Below are positions 11,166 to 23,933 of a stretch of 64,000 nucleotides of DNA, one piece after another. Source of the stretch: Lichtheimia corymbifera B2541. Taxonomy: Eukaryota; Mucoromycota; Mucoromycetes; Mucorales; Lichtheimiaceae. The stretch is taken from the NCBI GenBank assembly GCA_000697475.1, contig JNEU01000188.1:1-64000 (forward strand). The letters run 5' to 3'. The notes under the pieces are model-generated. The model was not told where the DNA came from. It saw only the letters and a list, made by a program, of their open reading frames with translations, and did not search any database. Each line of letters opens with the position of its first letter. The first letter of the stretch is position 1. The position numbers and the translations under genes are program-made.

Positions 11166-13959
11166 TTATTCTGATGATGATGAAATCAATTCATCTGGTT
11201 GCTGTGTAGTAGAGGGTAGACGATCCGGTAAAGAAGATTTTCGTCGCATAAGATCACCATCGGGTGACTTTTCATCATCTTCCTTGATTTCTTCATTGAG
11301 ACTTGAAGCCGTTGTTGGTGTGAATGCAAGCGTGGGGGTTGTTGGAGTCGTGGGACTTTGGGGTCGTGATCTTGTACCATGCGGATGTGCTGCTGGTAAT
11401 AAAGTGTTCAATGCCACCATGGATATGGATTTAGCCATACGACTCTTGTACTTTTTACGTTGCTCGATAATGCTGTTACGCTCACTACTTGCTTGTGTCC
11501 TAGCAACCAATACGGATACATAGGAGACATCGGCAAATCGCTTGTCCATTTGGGCACAATGATCATAATAATGGCTGCAACGCCGGTGGGCACGAATATC
11601 TGCCATGGTGCTGCTCAGGATGTCACGAAAGGTGGCCTGCGAAAAAGATCGATGACGACTATTACCACTACTACCGGATACATCTTGTGATATCTCTGGC
11701 ATGGTGCAGCATGCTCTCATAGGTGATATGGTAGAGATAGGACTCGGAGGTGGTGTGGTTGTATGATGTGCATGTGGCCGTGAAAATAAGCTACTGGGAA
11801 AATGATGATGACGATGATGATGATGATGTGTGGTGGAAGAAGACGAGGTGGTAGAGGAACGTAGTACTTTGCTGTTGGTAGATTGTGTAGGTGATGAAGG
11901 TGCAGATGATTGTGTTGGTAGATTATGCAATGATAACTCGGCTAGCTGTTGTGATGGCGTGGTGGGGCGATCCGTAATAGAAGTGGTTGTATTTTCGCCA
12001 TACAATTCACGTGAACTCTGTATAGCATTCTGTAATGCGTCGATCCACAGCCTCTTTTCTTGTTCAGACATGGCAAAAAACTGAAACACTCGGTTATCAC
12101 TGCGTAACAACCATGCATAATTGGCGTTGGCTAATAAACAAACGATAAGGACTCCTTGCTTTTGCCACATGTTACACACACTTACGATGTTCATCTGGGA
12201 TATCCTCCAATTCCAACAGACTCAAAGGGAACCAATGTTGTGGCGTATATTTGTTTTGTCGTTTGGCTGTGCAAATCACCATGTAGGTTGGATAAAGTGC
12301 GCATCCTAATCTTTTGACCTTGTCAACCTTGACATGCAGTATTCGAACGTCCAGCGTTCCGATCACAGTGCAATCACCAAGCTCCTTGACAAATTGGTCT
12401 GATGCCCCCTATAAAGCATTGTACTTAGCATACCTTGCTATGATGATATATATATAATAAGACTTACCACAATAGAATGCCAATCCACTCGGTCATTGAA
12501 TAGTTTTGTCTTTCGCTTCGTTTCCAAGCTCGACTTTTCGGAATTAATTCTTGAAGCGACATGATGCATTACTTGTAAACTCCTGTTCATAATGTCGTAT
12601 TCTTCATCATATGGTTGGATGGTCTTTGCAATGGTCTCCAGGATGAGTTTGTATTTCAATAACCGCTGTACAGGCTGCATAATACAAAAGATGTCAAGTC
12701 ATCCACTATAGAAGAACCACCTGTTTTTTCTTTCTTACCATGATAAGATAATCTTGAAATGTACGTCGATCATCGCGAGCACGTGTATGCGTGTGCATCT
12801 TGTCCAGCAAGGTGACGAATCGATGATTAGTTGCTCGTAGGTGATTGAGAACATCCGTGGCCCGATCATGATAGATACAATAAGGAATATACACAGAAAA
12901 TTGATCCGCCTATGTAAATCGTATCAATGGAAACTCTGTAACACCTTTTCCTCCCTACTTTGTACACTTACCCATTCGCAAAAGCATTCACAAATGGCAA
13001 TCACTCGACGATCGACCGAGCCATGCTCAGCCACGGGTGTCTCACTTGCTGCTTCCAAGGCAGTTGCAAAACCTCGCTGAAACTGCAACACATCACTGGC
13101 GTTTCTTACGAGATCGTGCTTTTTTGAATCCGAGATGCAGTCAGCTTTTTGGATGGTGGCAAGAAAGTACTATTATGTGTTGACAAGGTAAGGACCTAAT
13201 GCATGGATCGATATGTGCTTTCTTACTCACGTGAACAAGTTGATCAAGATCTTTGCAATAACTTTGTTCGGTGGCGATCAATTCTCGCACGGCAGCCTTG
13301 CGTTTGAAAGGGATTCTCGATGCCAAAGAAACTGTATTTTCATCGTTGGATGGCTTACGACCACTGTTGTTATTGGGCTCAGCTTCAGGTGGAGGACTCG
13401 TTGTATCGATTTCATCGACATTATTGTCATCAAACATGTCATAATCGCTGCTGGTAGTCGGTTCGGATGAAGAGGTAGGTGAGGAAGGATAAGATGAAGA
13501 GGATGGCTGATGCGTTTTAACGTGATCATCGTCATCATCAATGCTAGTGACACGAGGCGCAATAATACGATCAACTGACGTGAGGATGGTTTGGGTGTCG
13601 ACTCGGTGAATCAAATCTCTTCCTAATGCAGCAGTGTTGTTCTCTTTGCGGACATTGCGTTGCCTCCTCTTTGACGCTTTGGCAGCAGCAGATATCATGG
13701 CAGCAGCTGCTGCACACATTTCAGCCTTTCTCAATCGTGCAGCAACCTTGTCAGCTTGTCCCTGGACTGGATCTATCGATCGCTGTAGCGTATAGTAGGA
13801 TGTAGTAGTCGTATTATTGATACTTGTCAAGTCGTCGTTTGCGTTATCCTTTATAAAATCGTCAAGGTTGCTATGAGCAATGGGGGATGGAGAAAGGATT
13901 TTATAATGTGTATCAGAGCCAGCTACAGGTGAACCAGTATCTACTAGCTCTTTCGTCAT
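11166..13959 (-). CDS. Rho-type guanine nucleotide exchange factor (DH-PH)
   Basis: Predicted activator of a Rho-family GTPase, likely in polarity or wall signalling. It starts MTKELVDTGS at 13959; an upstream in-frame Met lies in an unlikely hydrophobic leader. Residues 1 to about 250 are disordered, with an Ala-rich helix and Asp/Ser runs. The DH domain opens with VRELIATEQSYCKDLDQLVHV, continues through several short exons, and contains QPVQRLLKYKLILETIAK, the conserved CR3 signature of Dbl domains. A PH domain follows (TVIGTLDVRILHVKVDKV ... FFAMSEQEKRLWIDALQNAI, whose C-terminal Trp helix is typical). The C-terminal ~280 residues are Ser/Thr/His-rich. No additional catalytic domain is visible. 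The stop is about 200 bp from the HBS1 start on the same strand. Confidence 0.88.
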
Positions 13960-16303
13960 GTATATAAAAAAGAGGATACAAAGAAACAAAGAAAAAGAGA
14001 AATTGACATTAAAAGATGCAAAGCAAGTTTATGGCATGGGCCCGTCGGAAGGTTTTAGTTGCTGGGGGGGAAACCACCTTACGATTCTGTGCGCAATGCC
14101 ACACAATAAGCCCCCACCACTCACATTGATTTTTACCCGCCCACCCGCTGTATGTGTTGCTGTGTTTGATTGATATTCACACACAGAGGTTGCATCGATC
14201 TTTGAGAGAGCAGTAGCATCAAGATGCATATCAATGTGATACAGCAGCAGCGCTAAGAAGAACATTTCATTTGATATTGTATGGATGACATGATCATGAT
14301 ATGGATAAACATCGAACCCACGTCTTTGGATCACAATGCGTAAGCATAAACAATATTATCTCAATAAACCCAGCTGAGCAGGTAATCCCCAGGATAGTAG
14401 CATTTCTCGGAGACTCTCATCCCGACAATGATGATGATGATGATAAAGATGAATGATGGGCGTGTGTGTGTGTGTGACACTCCCACCATCATCCTTATTC
14501 GAGAATAGTTTCATCACTGCATATAATGATGCTGAATACAGATACATATATGTATCAATGTCATTCATCACCTTCGTTAACATACAATGATAATGAGTAA
14601 TATTTTTGTCATTGATGACCATTGATCAAAGAATCGCTCGGGTGAGAAAAAGAAGGATGATATTTGTACCAAGGTGAGCATAAAAAGCGCAAATGCATGG
14701 GCATCCGTGTTCCAACTGCATTTGACAACAAATCAGCACGGAAAGAGATCATCAACCAATAATGCATGAGTTGGATGCTTTTACAACAATGCGCATCCTC
14801 CAACAACATGTGTCTTTCTTTTTTGTGCGTTAATGACGATTTGCATTTTAGTATCGCATTCCTTTACAGAGCTAACAAGAGGAGGTACACGTCACCATCC
14901 TCATTGTGGATGATAGAGACGACCATAACGGTGCATAATCGTGTGCGTGTAACCTCTTGTTCACTCCCATGTGTAAAGTGCATTACACTCTTTGTCATCA
15001 TCCTCTCCTTTCCAAACGATAGAATGGGCCGTGCATTCTTCCAATCATACACAAGGAAACAACAAACAAGCAAACTCCACACTCCCTATCATCACATCCA
15101 CCCCCTTCCCTTCTCTTGTGAACAGTGCTGCTGGGTCGGGTTGGTTTGTGTGTCTTTGTGTGTTCCTCCTTACACGTTTTCTTCTTCCAACAAACGAGAT
15201 CATGTTTCTAATTTGGCAACATTGTGGCAATTTTACTAGCGAAAAGGATGAAAGATACTCCTTGAACTATGCGTACTTTTGTGGTGGTGATGGTGGTGGT
15301 GGTGGTGGTGGTAGTAGAGTGGTTGTTGGGGATGTGCATGGGATACAATTCACGCATAAATTCATTTTCTCCGCGCACGCCTTGGTTGCCATACAACGCA
15401 ACTTGACAACGCACCAGCCAACACTCTTTTCTCGCAACTGCCCGATTGCCGACAACCGACAGCAAAGCCATGCTGTAGCAGCAACAACCTTAATCGTGAT
15501 AGGATTCAAGGGCTTCAATGTCTCCTGATGACCGACCGACAGTTTCCATTGGTTCGGCTTTTTGGCATTAGGAAATGGGAGGAGGAGACGTCTCATCCAA
15601 GTTGGCCCAAGAGCACCGACGATACGGAATGGGAGGCACGCAACCAATAGCTCCACAATCGAGGGGGGAAGCAGCGTATTCAACAACAGGGTCCCCAGTC
15701 TTTCACGGGTATGTATATATCATCACTGAGAAGCTGTCATTTGCTATCATTCATTATTCACACAATCGGCTATTTTAGGCCGGGGGATGTAGGCACAGAT
15801 ACGCATTTATATCGGGAACGCCGGTCGCACATCAACCCTTGATCACTGATGACAATCCAGACACATAAAACACCCTGAGAGGACCCATACTTTGATCATC
15901 TGCCATTTCCTTACTGGGGGGATGAATGACAGGCATTGAATCACTATGCTTATCAAGGATCGATATGCGAGAAAGATCAAGGAGAGATTGAGATCTCCTC
16001 CTCAAGAACAACAACAAAGGATAGCAGCAAATAGCAAGTCGAATAAAAGAGCTTATTTTCATTGGAAAGGAGTGGACACAACAAAAAAGAAACAAAGGAA
16101 GTGAGTCTTTCATGGTGCAAAGAGTCTCCGTTTGAGATGACGGAGTGAGTGAGTGGGTGGGTGGTTAAGAAAATGCAATGTAAGCAGCAGCAAGAGAAAC
16201 CTTTTTTTAACCAAGGCGGGGATGGTAAGTTTTTCTTTCATCTTTTTCTTTCACAAAGTAATCATCCCTTTCTCCTTGTCTTTCACTCATTATCATCATC
16301 ATT
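13960..16303. other. Intergenic region, no supported gene
   Basis: 2.3 kb between the RhoGEF start and a small plus-strand ORF. The longer ORFs (for example 14992-15528 plus, 15267-15686 minus) are mutual shadows with unbalanced composition, and I do not call them. It contains a short GT run near 14461-14476 and a GGT run at 15281-15313. Probably the RhoGEF promoter plus non-coding DNA. Confidence 0.5.
15281..15313. repeat. (GGT)n microsatellite
   Basis: About eleven near-perfect GGT units, interrupted once by GAT. Non-coding by all other evidence. Confidence 0.85.
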
Positions 16304-16741
16304 ATGGCTCCCATTCTCTTGGAAACTCGCTCGACTTTTCTTAACAACAATACCAATAACAACAATCTCTGGCAAGGATTATGGTCAGATATCATTAATG
16401 CCATTCGTCCTACCACTACTACTCCTTCATCACGCACTCGACGAAGCACAACCACAGTCAACAAGGTAGAACCGCTGGATTCGGTGACCTTTTCTCAACC
16501 TACAACACAACAACAGCAATCGTTTATGGATTCAAAATTCCAATTGGAGTACGTTTCGTTTCCAAGGCTAGCTGAAGAAGAAAAAGATCATGCTGGTGAT
16601 GATGACGAAGAGGATAATCAAGCTGAAAAAATGACGACGACGACGACGACCTTGAATGAAGCAAAGATACAACCTCGAAAATCATGCAGTAGCGTGGGCG
16701 GGTCCCGACGACGACTACTTGGAAGCCCATGGATGTTTTAA
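16304..16741 (+). CDS. Small low-complexity hypothetical protein
   Basis: A 145-aa ORF from ATG to TAA with no intron needed. I do not recognise it. The N-terminus is Asn/Thr-rich around a short hydrophobic patch (LWQGLWSDIINAI); an acidic stretch lies at about 95-107 (HAGDDDEEDNQAE), a Thr run follows, and the end is basic (SRRRLLGSPWMF). A pyrimidine-rich leader precedes the ATG, as in other genes here, and a T/C-rich tract follows the stop. It could be a real small mucoromycete protein or a chance ORF in repetitive sequence. Confidence 0.4.
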   Translation: MAPILLETRSTFLNNNTNNNNLWQGLWSDIINAIRPTTTTPSSRTRRSTTTVNKVEPLDSVTFSQPTTQQQQSFMDSKFQLEYVSFPRLAEEEKDHAGDDDEEDNQAEKMTTTTTTLNEAKIQPRKSCSSVGGSRRRLLGSPWMF

Positions 16742-18010
16742 ACAACATGGATAATGATATATTATACACACACTCTCTCTCTCTTTCTCTTGTTCTCTTT
16801 GTAAATAGTGCCCTTTTTATACCATCACTACTACTACTACCTTTGACTGTTCAAAGGAGTAATAGTAATAGTAATTTACATAAATCGGTTGTTGGAACCA
16901 TTTCTTACACATCTATGTTTATCGCATTTACTTTTTCTGGAATCTCGTGAGGTGGTGGTCGAGGCACCCGAATCCAGAATCGTCCATTTCTTGGTCTTAC
17001 ATCATATATCATTGTCAACTGGATCGAGTACTGCTTCGCCACAGGAGAACGAACATCCGTTGCATCGATCCATATCGAAGGGCAACAATGACCCATCATC
17101 ATTGCAGCAATCCACATTATCACATTTGCCATCTATTTGGGGAGGACAACAACGGCAACTGCATCATAGCGTCAATATGAACTCTTTTAAGAGAATCACC
17201 GATGCACCATCTTCAGAACATGGATCATGATATAAGGGCGAGGAATAAGGGAACATACCGACATCCACAACTTTGTCACCTGATCTTCTAGGCCCCCTCC
17301 TGCTCTCGATCCTAGCACCAAGAACACCATCGTTACCTTCCCCTTTTGCTGTAAAAACATGGGTATCCATCATGGGTGCGATGCATCTAGTAAATCACCA
17401 CTCCTCTCTGTACTGCACACCATGATGATGATGATGATCCTCACTTTTGTATTATGATCTTACCTAGGTGATAAAACGTTGGATGGATCGTCATTTCAGC
17501 ATGGTTGACAGCTCATCATCAAGTTTCAAGCCTGTCTGCTTTTGCATGAATGGCAACTGGTGATCGACAACAATCCGCTGGTGTGCTGCTATTCACGTGT
17601 AACTGCCATTTCGGGGGAGGGGCCAAACAGAGGAAAGGAATGCGGGTGGCCTAAGGTATAGGGGCAGCAGCAGATTCACGATCACTTTCTTATTCTTCCC
17701 TTGTTCACTACTATGTAAGCCAAGATCGTCAGCGACTTATGCACACTTTGATGCCGCTGATTTACATACATTGTTGACAACAATTTATGCATGCATGCAA
17801 AAGCACTCTTTTTTTTGGATCCACACCCATGAAAACCAAACGCAGAATTTTCAAAAGTGGAAAGAGCAAGCTTTGTTTAGCAACAAATGACTTTGACTGG
17901 GTATATGATTACGTGTGGGATGGGAATTGACAATGTGTCAAAGGGGATGGATGTCAACAAGATAGTGATATATAGATAGGATTACGTCGTACGTAATAGA
18001 TTGCTATGAA
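16742..18010. other. Intergenic, no supported gene
   Basis: Short, low-quality ORFs on both strands (longest about 113 codons) with no recognisable domain. Contains CT-rich tracts just after the small ORF. It separates that ORF from the 3' end of an F-box gene on the opposite strand. Confidence 0.45.
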
Positions 18011-19107
18011 TTAGATGTCATCCAGGACAACCATGTCCCAACCAGCGTTGATTCTTGAGACACCTTTGAGTGATCCCAGTAAGGCTTCCACATCTTCTTG
18101 GGGTAATCGTTTTCGTAACCTGTCATCGTCCGGGCAAATAACGGTAATCGATTCGATCCAGGGGTAAAGTTGCTTGTCACTCAAGAGGGGAAGCAACAAG
18201 GAGAATTTATCAGCACATGGTAGGTGGATTGTTAGTTCCTTTAAACAGGGAAAGATTTGCTTGAGTACTCTCCCATCCAATCCATGCTCCTGTTGCTGCT
18301 GCTGCTGCTCCTCATCATCATCATTGCCACCATGGGTCACTGTGATAGTGAGAGTTTGCAGTTTTTCAAAGCAAGCATTTCCTCCGTATTCAATAAACCA
18401 ATCAATGGGTAAACTCGGCATGTCAAGATGGATCAAGCCTTTCTGTGATTGAGCCAGCCACTGAATCAAGTCATGGTTGTGGGTCGACGATGCCGCCAGC
18501 GGCATAATGGGTTGGTGATCAAGAAGAATGGCATCGGATAGTAAAGGGTCTCTCAGGGTGATGGATTCAATACAGGAGGAGGAAGGTGAACTATTTTCAG
18601 TTGTACTGCTGCTGCTGCTGTCATCCATCAATAATCGTGGTTGAAATGCATTTTGGATAATGGCTTCATGCGTGGATGCAGGCGTATACAATGCCAGGCT
18701 TTTCATATCCCCGCTTGTTAACAACCAGTGAAGCAAGTCGGGGAGCTGTGTGCATGCATTTGGATTTTCGATTGCAAGATTGACATGAGTGGCACGTGGT
18801 GCTGCTCTTAAGGATGATGAAAAAAAGTCATCACCAGCAGCAGCAGTAGCAATGGCTTGATGCAAATGGCTTGTACAGTAAGGCGACGACGAGTCCATAA
18901 CAATGGTGATAGATCCTGACCATACTGTCCAGTCTGCAACGAGCGTACGCATTCGCCTACATGTGCTAATAATAATGATTATTAGCTTTAATTACAAAAG
19001 GCACCAGTATACTTTTACCTTGCAATTGGGATGAGATCGGCATGGTTTTCGTCCGATACATGATGCAAGATTTGAAAAATCACTTCGCTTGGCAAGTTAC
19101 AGAGCAT
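18011..19107 (-). CDS. F-box protein (LRR-like C-terminal region)
   Basis: Predicted substrate adaptor of an SCF ubiquitin ligase. Two exons. Exon 1 starts at 19107 and reads MLCNLPSEVIFQILHHVSDE through HADLIPIA. A GTAAAAG donor and a TTATTAG acceptor join it in frame to STCRRMRTLVADW. Together they give a complete F-box: LPxEVIFQIL, then xIAxTCRRMRxL. The remaining ~290 residues alternate short hydrophobic strands with LxxLTI-type pieces (KLQTLTITV, LKELTIHL, WIESITVI), as in F-box/LRR proteins, with a Gln run and Ser-rich patches. About 340 aa in total. Target unknown. Confidence 0.75.
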
Positions 19108-20682
19108 AATGTTAATGGTGGAAAGGAGCAAAAAAGATGATGAGAAAGCGAGAAGGAATAAAAAAGAGAGGAGCTAAATGATAGAGTTGCTGTGATAATG
19201 GTTGATGATGGGGAAAAAAGGAGAATGCTTTCTATTTATTTACATGAGGTGATCATTATACCCACGTTTTATATCTTCTAATCCCTCATTGTTGTGGTGA
19301 TGGTTGCTCATCCACGGCCGGCGATGGCGGATGGCAATGGAATTAGATGCAGTTTCCTTTACGCCCTTACATATAAATATGGCTCTGTCACTCTAGTTTT
19401 CTGTCAGATCTATAAAAGGCATTGTGTCATGCAGCAGCATCATACGCATTGCATGATGCTCACACATACACGCTACGCATACATATATTTATCCACTCTC
19501 ATCCACAATCCCAAAATTCGATCCATGTGTGCTGCAGACCATTGTCAATGAGACTGCATTGATGAAAGTGCTTCATGATGTGATACGAAATTGCCACACA
19601 GCACGTAATTATTATTGTTGTTGTTATACCACGGAATTTCCTATCCGTTTCATGATGATGCTTTGTGTGTGTTTGTATGATGTAGGGAACACAAAACTAA
19701 ACAATGAAGGCTCGGTTCCTATTTCTAAATGTCAAGTGCCTCCTAAGCAAACTCATTTTTCTGTCGAAGGAACGTGGCATGTGATACTGGTACGTTTATC
19801 CTGCTACGTGGCGTAATGTTTACAAATGTTTTGACGGGGCACGTCTCGTAGGGTAGTTTGTGTCAGCTGGTATATCATAGGGAGGAGCTGAGGGCCGATC
19901 ATTCTGCCTTTTGGGTCTTTGCTACATTGGTCATGGTACAACTGTGCCATTATGAGGAGAGGTATAACAGCAGCCCTGGGTCGTCAAACAAACAGACGTC
20001 TGAATTATGTGTGTATGTGGTTGTCCCGATCCATTGTATTGATCCGTGCGCTTTTGAAAGTAACGCCAATATGATAGGCATTTGGATTTTCGGGAAAACA
20101 ATACTAGCATGCCCAAGGCAACGGATCAGCAGTATTGGGTACTCCATTCCCCGCATTATCCACCTTTTCTCAAAGAGCCCTTTGTGTTTCATGCATATAG
20201 GTTGCTGCAGGTAAAGAGTGCAGGGCATACGAGTTTCCTTTTTCCCTGGTATATGCCCGTCAATGTAAACACACATCGTTTTCGTTACAATAAGATGGCT
20301 GAGGAGGATGATATAAGCGTGGTGGCAATCCTTGTGCAAACAATCGTCATCACCAATGTCGGTCTTAGAGTATTAATAAGGAGGAAGGGGGTAATTTATT
20401 ACACATAAAAAATCACCTATGCACATGATCATGATGTAAAAGAAAAAAGATAGAGATATTGTAGCATCTATAGTACCCTATTTTCCACGTATGGAGAGAA
20501 ACAGATGCTGATTCAAGGCTGATCCAATGACATGCCACCTTTCGCACGGTCACACCGTGGTAATCTCCACCGAGTTAATTCAAGCCCGACAAAGAAAAAA
20601 AAAGGTTCCCTCAACTGTGGTGCCTTGAAGTTTCACCCCCGCCCTCTCTTTTTTTTTTTTTTTTCCTTTTTCCACAACAGCA
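19108..20682. other. Intergenic between divergent F-box and GCH1 genes
   Basis: 1.6 kb, with short ORFs up to 129 codons that overlap each other on both strands and lack domain signatures. It should hold the promoters of the flanking divergent genes. A T-rich tract at about 20649-20674 sits directly before the GTP cyclohydrolase start and may act as a fungal core-promoter pyrimidine tract. Confidence 0.5.
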
Positions 20683-21796
20683 ATGTCGAGCGATCACTTG
20701 AATAAATCAAGGCCAGTGATGCCTTCGCCTTCAGAATCGTCTGTCACCTCTACCAGCTCGATTGTCAGTCGTCAAAGTACACCTGTGGATATGGACGGTT
20801 TGAGTTACCCAAGTACAGTATTGCAGTTGTCTTTTGCATATAAAGTCCAAGAGTATTGATTTGTATTTTGAAAAGGTGTTGGTGCTAGAGAAAGAAGAGA
20901 TGAATCACCCGATGAACGAGCTCAACGTCAAAAAAAGCTAGCTGAAGCTGTCAAAACGATCTTATCATGCATTGGCGAAGACCCAGAACGTGAAGGTTTA
21001 CTCAAGACCCCCGATCGCTATGCCAAAGCACTGATGTTTTTCACAAAGGGATATGAGGAGAACATTCGAGGTATGTTGTTATCTTGGTGGTGATGGATCA
21101 TTTGAGTCAAGGGTCGCTAATGCATATCGTTTATGCAGACGTCGTCAATGATGCCATCTTTGAAGAAGGTAAGAAATCATAGTGGATGCGATCCCTCACC
21201 TCATGATGGCTTATATATCTTTGTTTGGGTAGATCATGATGAGATGGTCATTGTCAAGGATGTGGACGTATTTTCATTGTGCGAACATCACATGGTACCT
21301 TTCACTGGTAAAATTGCCATCGGCTATATTCCGAATCGCCGTGTAATCGGACTCAGCAAGTTGGCTCGGATTGCAGAGTTGTACACTAGAAGGTTTGTGT
21401 GTGTGTGCTGTCAATTGTGTAGCATGCATTCTAATTGACATTTGAGCGGTGATTAGATTGCAAGTGCAAGAACGTATTACAAAACAAATCGCAACAGCAT
21501 TGATGGAGATTTTACAGCCCCAAGGCGTCGCTGTCGTTATGGAAGCAGCACACATGTGCATGTGCATGCGGTACGTGGATATATAAAGGATAAGGATGGT
21601 AAACCAGATGGCTCATTTATCACTTTTTAGAGGAGTACAAAAACCTGGCAGCTCTACTGTCACCAGCTGCATGATGGGTAAGTTTGCTTTCTTTGTGGTA
21701 TCTGGTAGCCGAAATTAACAGTGACACACTTGCATAGGCTGTTTCCGTAGCAATCCCAAAACCCGTGAAGAATTCCTGACTCTCATCCGCCGATAG
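20683..21796 (+). CDS. FOL2: GTP cyclohydrolase I
   Basis: Converts GTP to 7,8-dihydroneopterin triphosphate, the first step of folate and pterin synthesis; cytosolic homodecamer. ATG at 20683. Exon 1 (to 20812) is a Ser/Thr-rich extension. The second exon, from 20876, carries [31 protein letters not shown]. Later exons carry [21 protein letters not shown], with the zinc-ligand Cys and His, [47 protein letters not shown] with the third zinc-ligand Cys, and the end [18 protein letters not shown]. All catalytic segments are present. Its stop lies 37 bp from the stop of the convergent next gene, so the 3' UTRs almost certainly overlap. Confidence 0.95.
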
Positions 21797-21833
21797 ATAG
21801 ATAGCTCAGATACCCATAGATCCATACTTTGTT

Positions 21834-23933
21834 TCATATAATGTACAATAGACTATCTCTTTTCATATAATACTTATTAGGGCGTGTGATGATTATCCTA
21901 CAGGTTTCACTTTTCTTTGTATGAGCAACTGCTTTTGGTTCATCATCATCATCCCACATTACCTCTGTGACCATCTCAGAATGTTGTTGGATATTGCATG
22001 TGTCATTACGAGCGTATTTCCACAGGGTGCTTTTTCCAAAAGAATTCAGCGTTCGTTTGCTACTTGATCGATGGATGCCATTATTCTCCTTGTCACTTGA
22101 AGCCGTAGAAACGCTATGACTTGAAGAATCAAGGGTCGCTGATCTCTATAGAAAATAGTAGTACCATTGATCAGTCAGTCCATCCCCCTCTATAATTCTA
22201 TCCTCGGATATGTATACTTACACTATGCCCTTTACGTGGCAACGGTCGACCTGGCATATCGATATGATCGTAAGGCCTCTTTCCCGTATCATGTTGCATC
22301 CGATTCAATGATGTGTGACGAATATCGGGTGATGTGTTTGGTAACAACGCGTATGCTGCAGATAATAGATCGGTAGGTGCACCCTTATTACTATTAGCAC
22401 TAGCAATAGCCGTGTCATGGGAGCGACGATTGTATGGATTATGCATTGTAGGCGTGTGTGAGCTGATTTTTGCCATCATTTCCTCCGTGCCATCTTCTCG
22501 GGTCGATAACCTTGAAGGGAGAAATCCAAATCGTTTATAATGAGGTCGTCGCCATGCAACGTGCCGTGGTGTATAACCTATATACATGATGTAAATATTA
22601 TATATCTGCATTCACAACGAGAAGATGAGCTCATACTTACTGCAAAGGATTTCGGGTGGTCCTCGCCTTTTCTTGATCCAATTGGTAAGACCGCTATTGG
22701 CCCGAATACAATGGTCATATGCAATGGCTGTATAAAATGATTATTATTAGGAGGAGAGGAGGAGTTGCCAGATATGTCTGGTGTAGATGGATATTGAATA
22801 CGTACCAAATGTTTCCAGTCGTTCTTTAGCATTGATAAGTTTCATGGTGTGGAACAATGTAAGCGGGTGGTGAGTGGGTCCTTCTCTTGAGCTCAAGGTA
22901 TGACATGATAATGGAGGATGGTTCTTTTTGCAGATTGGTGGTGGTGATGGTTGAGAGGCCGACGACGACGATGATGTTGTTATTGCAGCTGTTGACCCCT
23001 GAGTACCGCCATTGTCATCGTGGCGATTTTCCAGCTCCTCCTTGCCTTCATCCTCTGCAGCGTCAAAAAGACTATCATGCAGTTGCTTTGTCCTTTCTTC
23101 AATCAAATCCGTAAGACCAAAGATGCTGTCATCAGGTTGGTCCGCAACAATGGTGTCGAATACCATAAAGGATAATACAAGGTCGACATTGGATGTATCG
23201 TCAAACCATCGGGTACTATCATTGGAAGAAGGACTGCTACAAGATGCTGGCAGTGGTGGTGGTTGCTGACTTGTTACTGCTGCAGGCTTCATGTGGGCGC
23301 GATAAATGCTATCATTGGGTGCATAGGGTGGACGAGGTAAATGCTTGTTGTAAGAATGAATAGTGGGTCGCTTCCTTTGCAACATGCTGCGTTGATGTTT
23401 GGTGGAGGTGGTGGTTGTGATATTTTCTTCCTTGTTGTATTGCTTTAATCCGGCATCAATCTCTGAGTGCCAAGAACAATCCTTGGTGGACGACTTTTGA
23501 TGGTGATAACGACGTGAGCACTGATAGCAGGTACATGAGCTAGTACCTGAGCAAACTGTGGATACGAGTGATGTTGTTCTACTAACGACGAGTTGTGATG
23601 GAGATGAAGTAGAAGTGGATGATGTTGTGGCTGTAGATGAAGATACAATAGAATCGAGATCAGCACCCATATCATCTGGCTGTGACCTGTCATATAAGGA
23701 GGCAATAGACATTGAGATGAAAATGGCATAAGTGATGAGGAAGGAAGGGGTATATTTTAATGGGGGATGAATAATGATGATGGTAATGATGATGATGATG
23801 CCTACCCTTGAGGAGATGTTTTTGGACAAGAAGAAAAGAAGCTCGGCTTTACCGGATGCACTGTTGACTGAAAAGAATAACTCTTTCTTGCTTTGGTGGT
23901 GACGACCAACTCTCCAGCTGCAGGCGGCTGCAT
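21834..23933 (-). CDS. Unrecognised Ser-rich protein with a conserved-looking core
   Basis: I do not recognise the family. Exons joined in frame: MQPPAAGELVVTTKARKSYS (ATG at 23933); a long Ser/Thr-rich exon from 23710 containing a CTCYQC motif and LPRPPYAPNDSIYRAHMKPA; LINAKERLETF|AIAYDHCIRANSGLTNWIKK; RRGPPEILC|SYTPRHVAWRRPHYKRFGF; and a final exon ending in ARNDTCNIQQHSEMV and TCRIIITRPNK, with TGA at 21834-21836. The predicted helix LINAKERLETFAIAYDHCIR plus TNWIKK looks like a folded core among disordered sequence. A further in-frame 5' exon (NGSRRRLTAVNQSC, about 24010-24070) is possible, so the true start may be further upstream. Each junction keeps frame, which supports a real gene. 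Confidence 0.65.

Noticed and set aside
14461..14476. Short GT run as a regulatory element
   Set aside because: Too short and isolated to claim more than a microsatellite.
14992..15686. Overlapping 178-aa (+) and 139-aa (-) ORFs
   Set aside because: Mutually exclusive shadows spanning a GGT microsatellite; neither has a domain, and both have codon patterns unlike the real genes.
16889..17230. 113-aa plus-strand ORF
   Set aside because: His/Ser/Leu-rich with no motif, and a 75-aa opposite-strand ORF covers the same bases.
19858..20408. ORFs of 108-129 aa on both strands upstream of GTP cyclohydrolase I
   Set aside because: They overlap each other in antisense, have atypical Cys/His composition and no homologous look.
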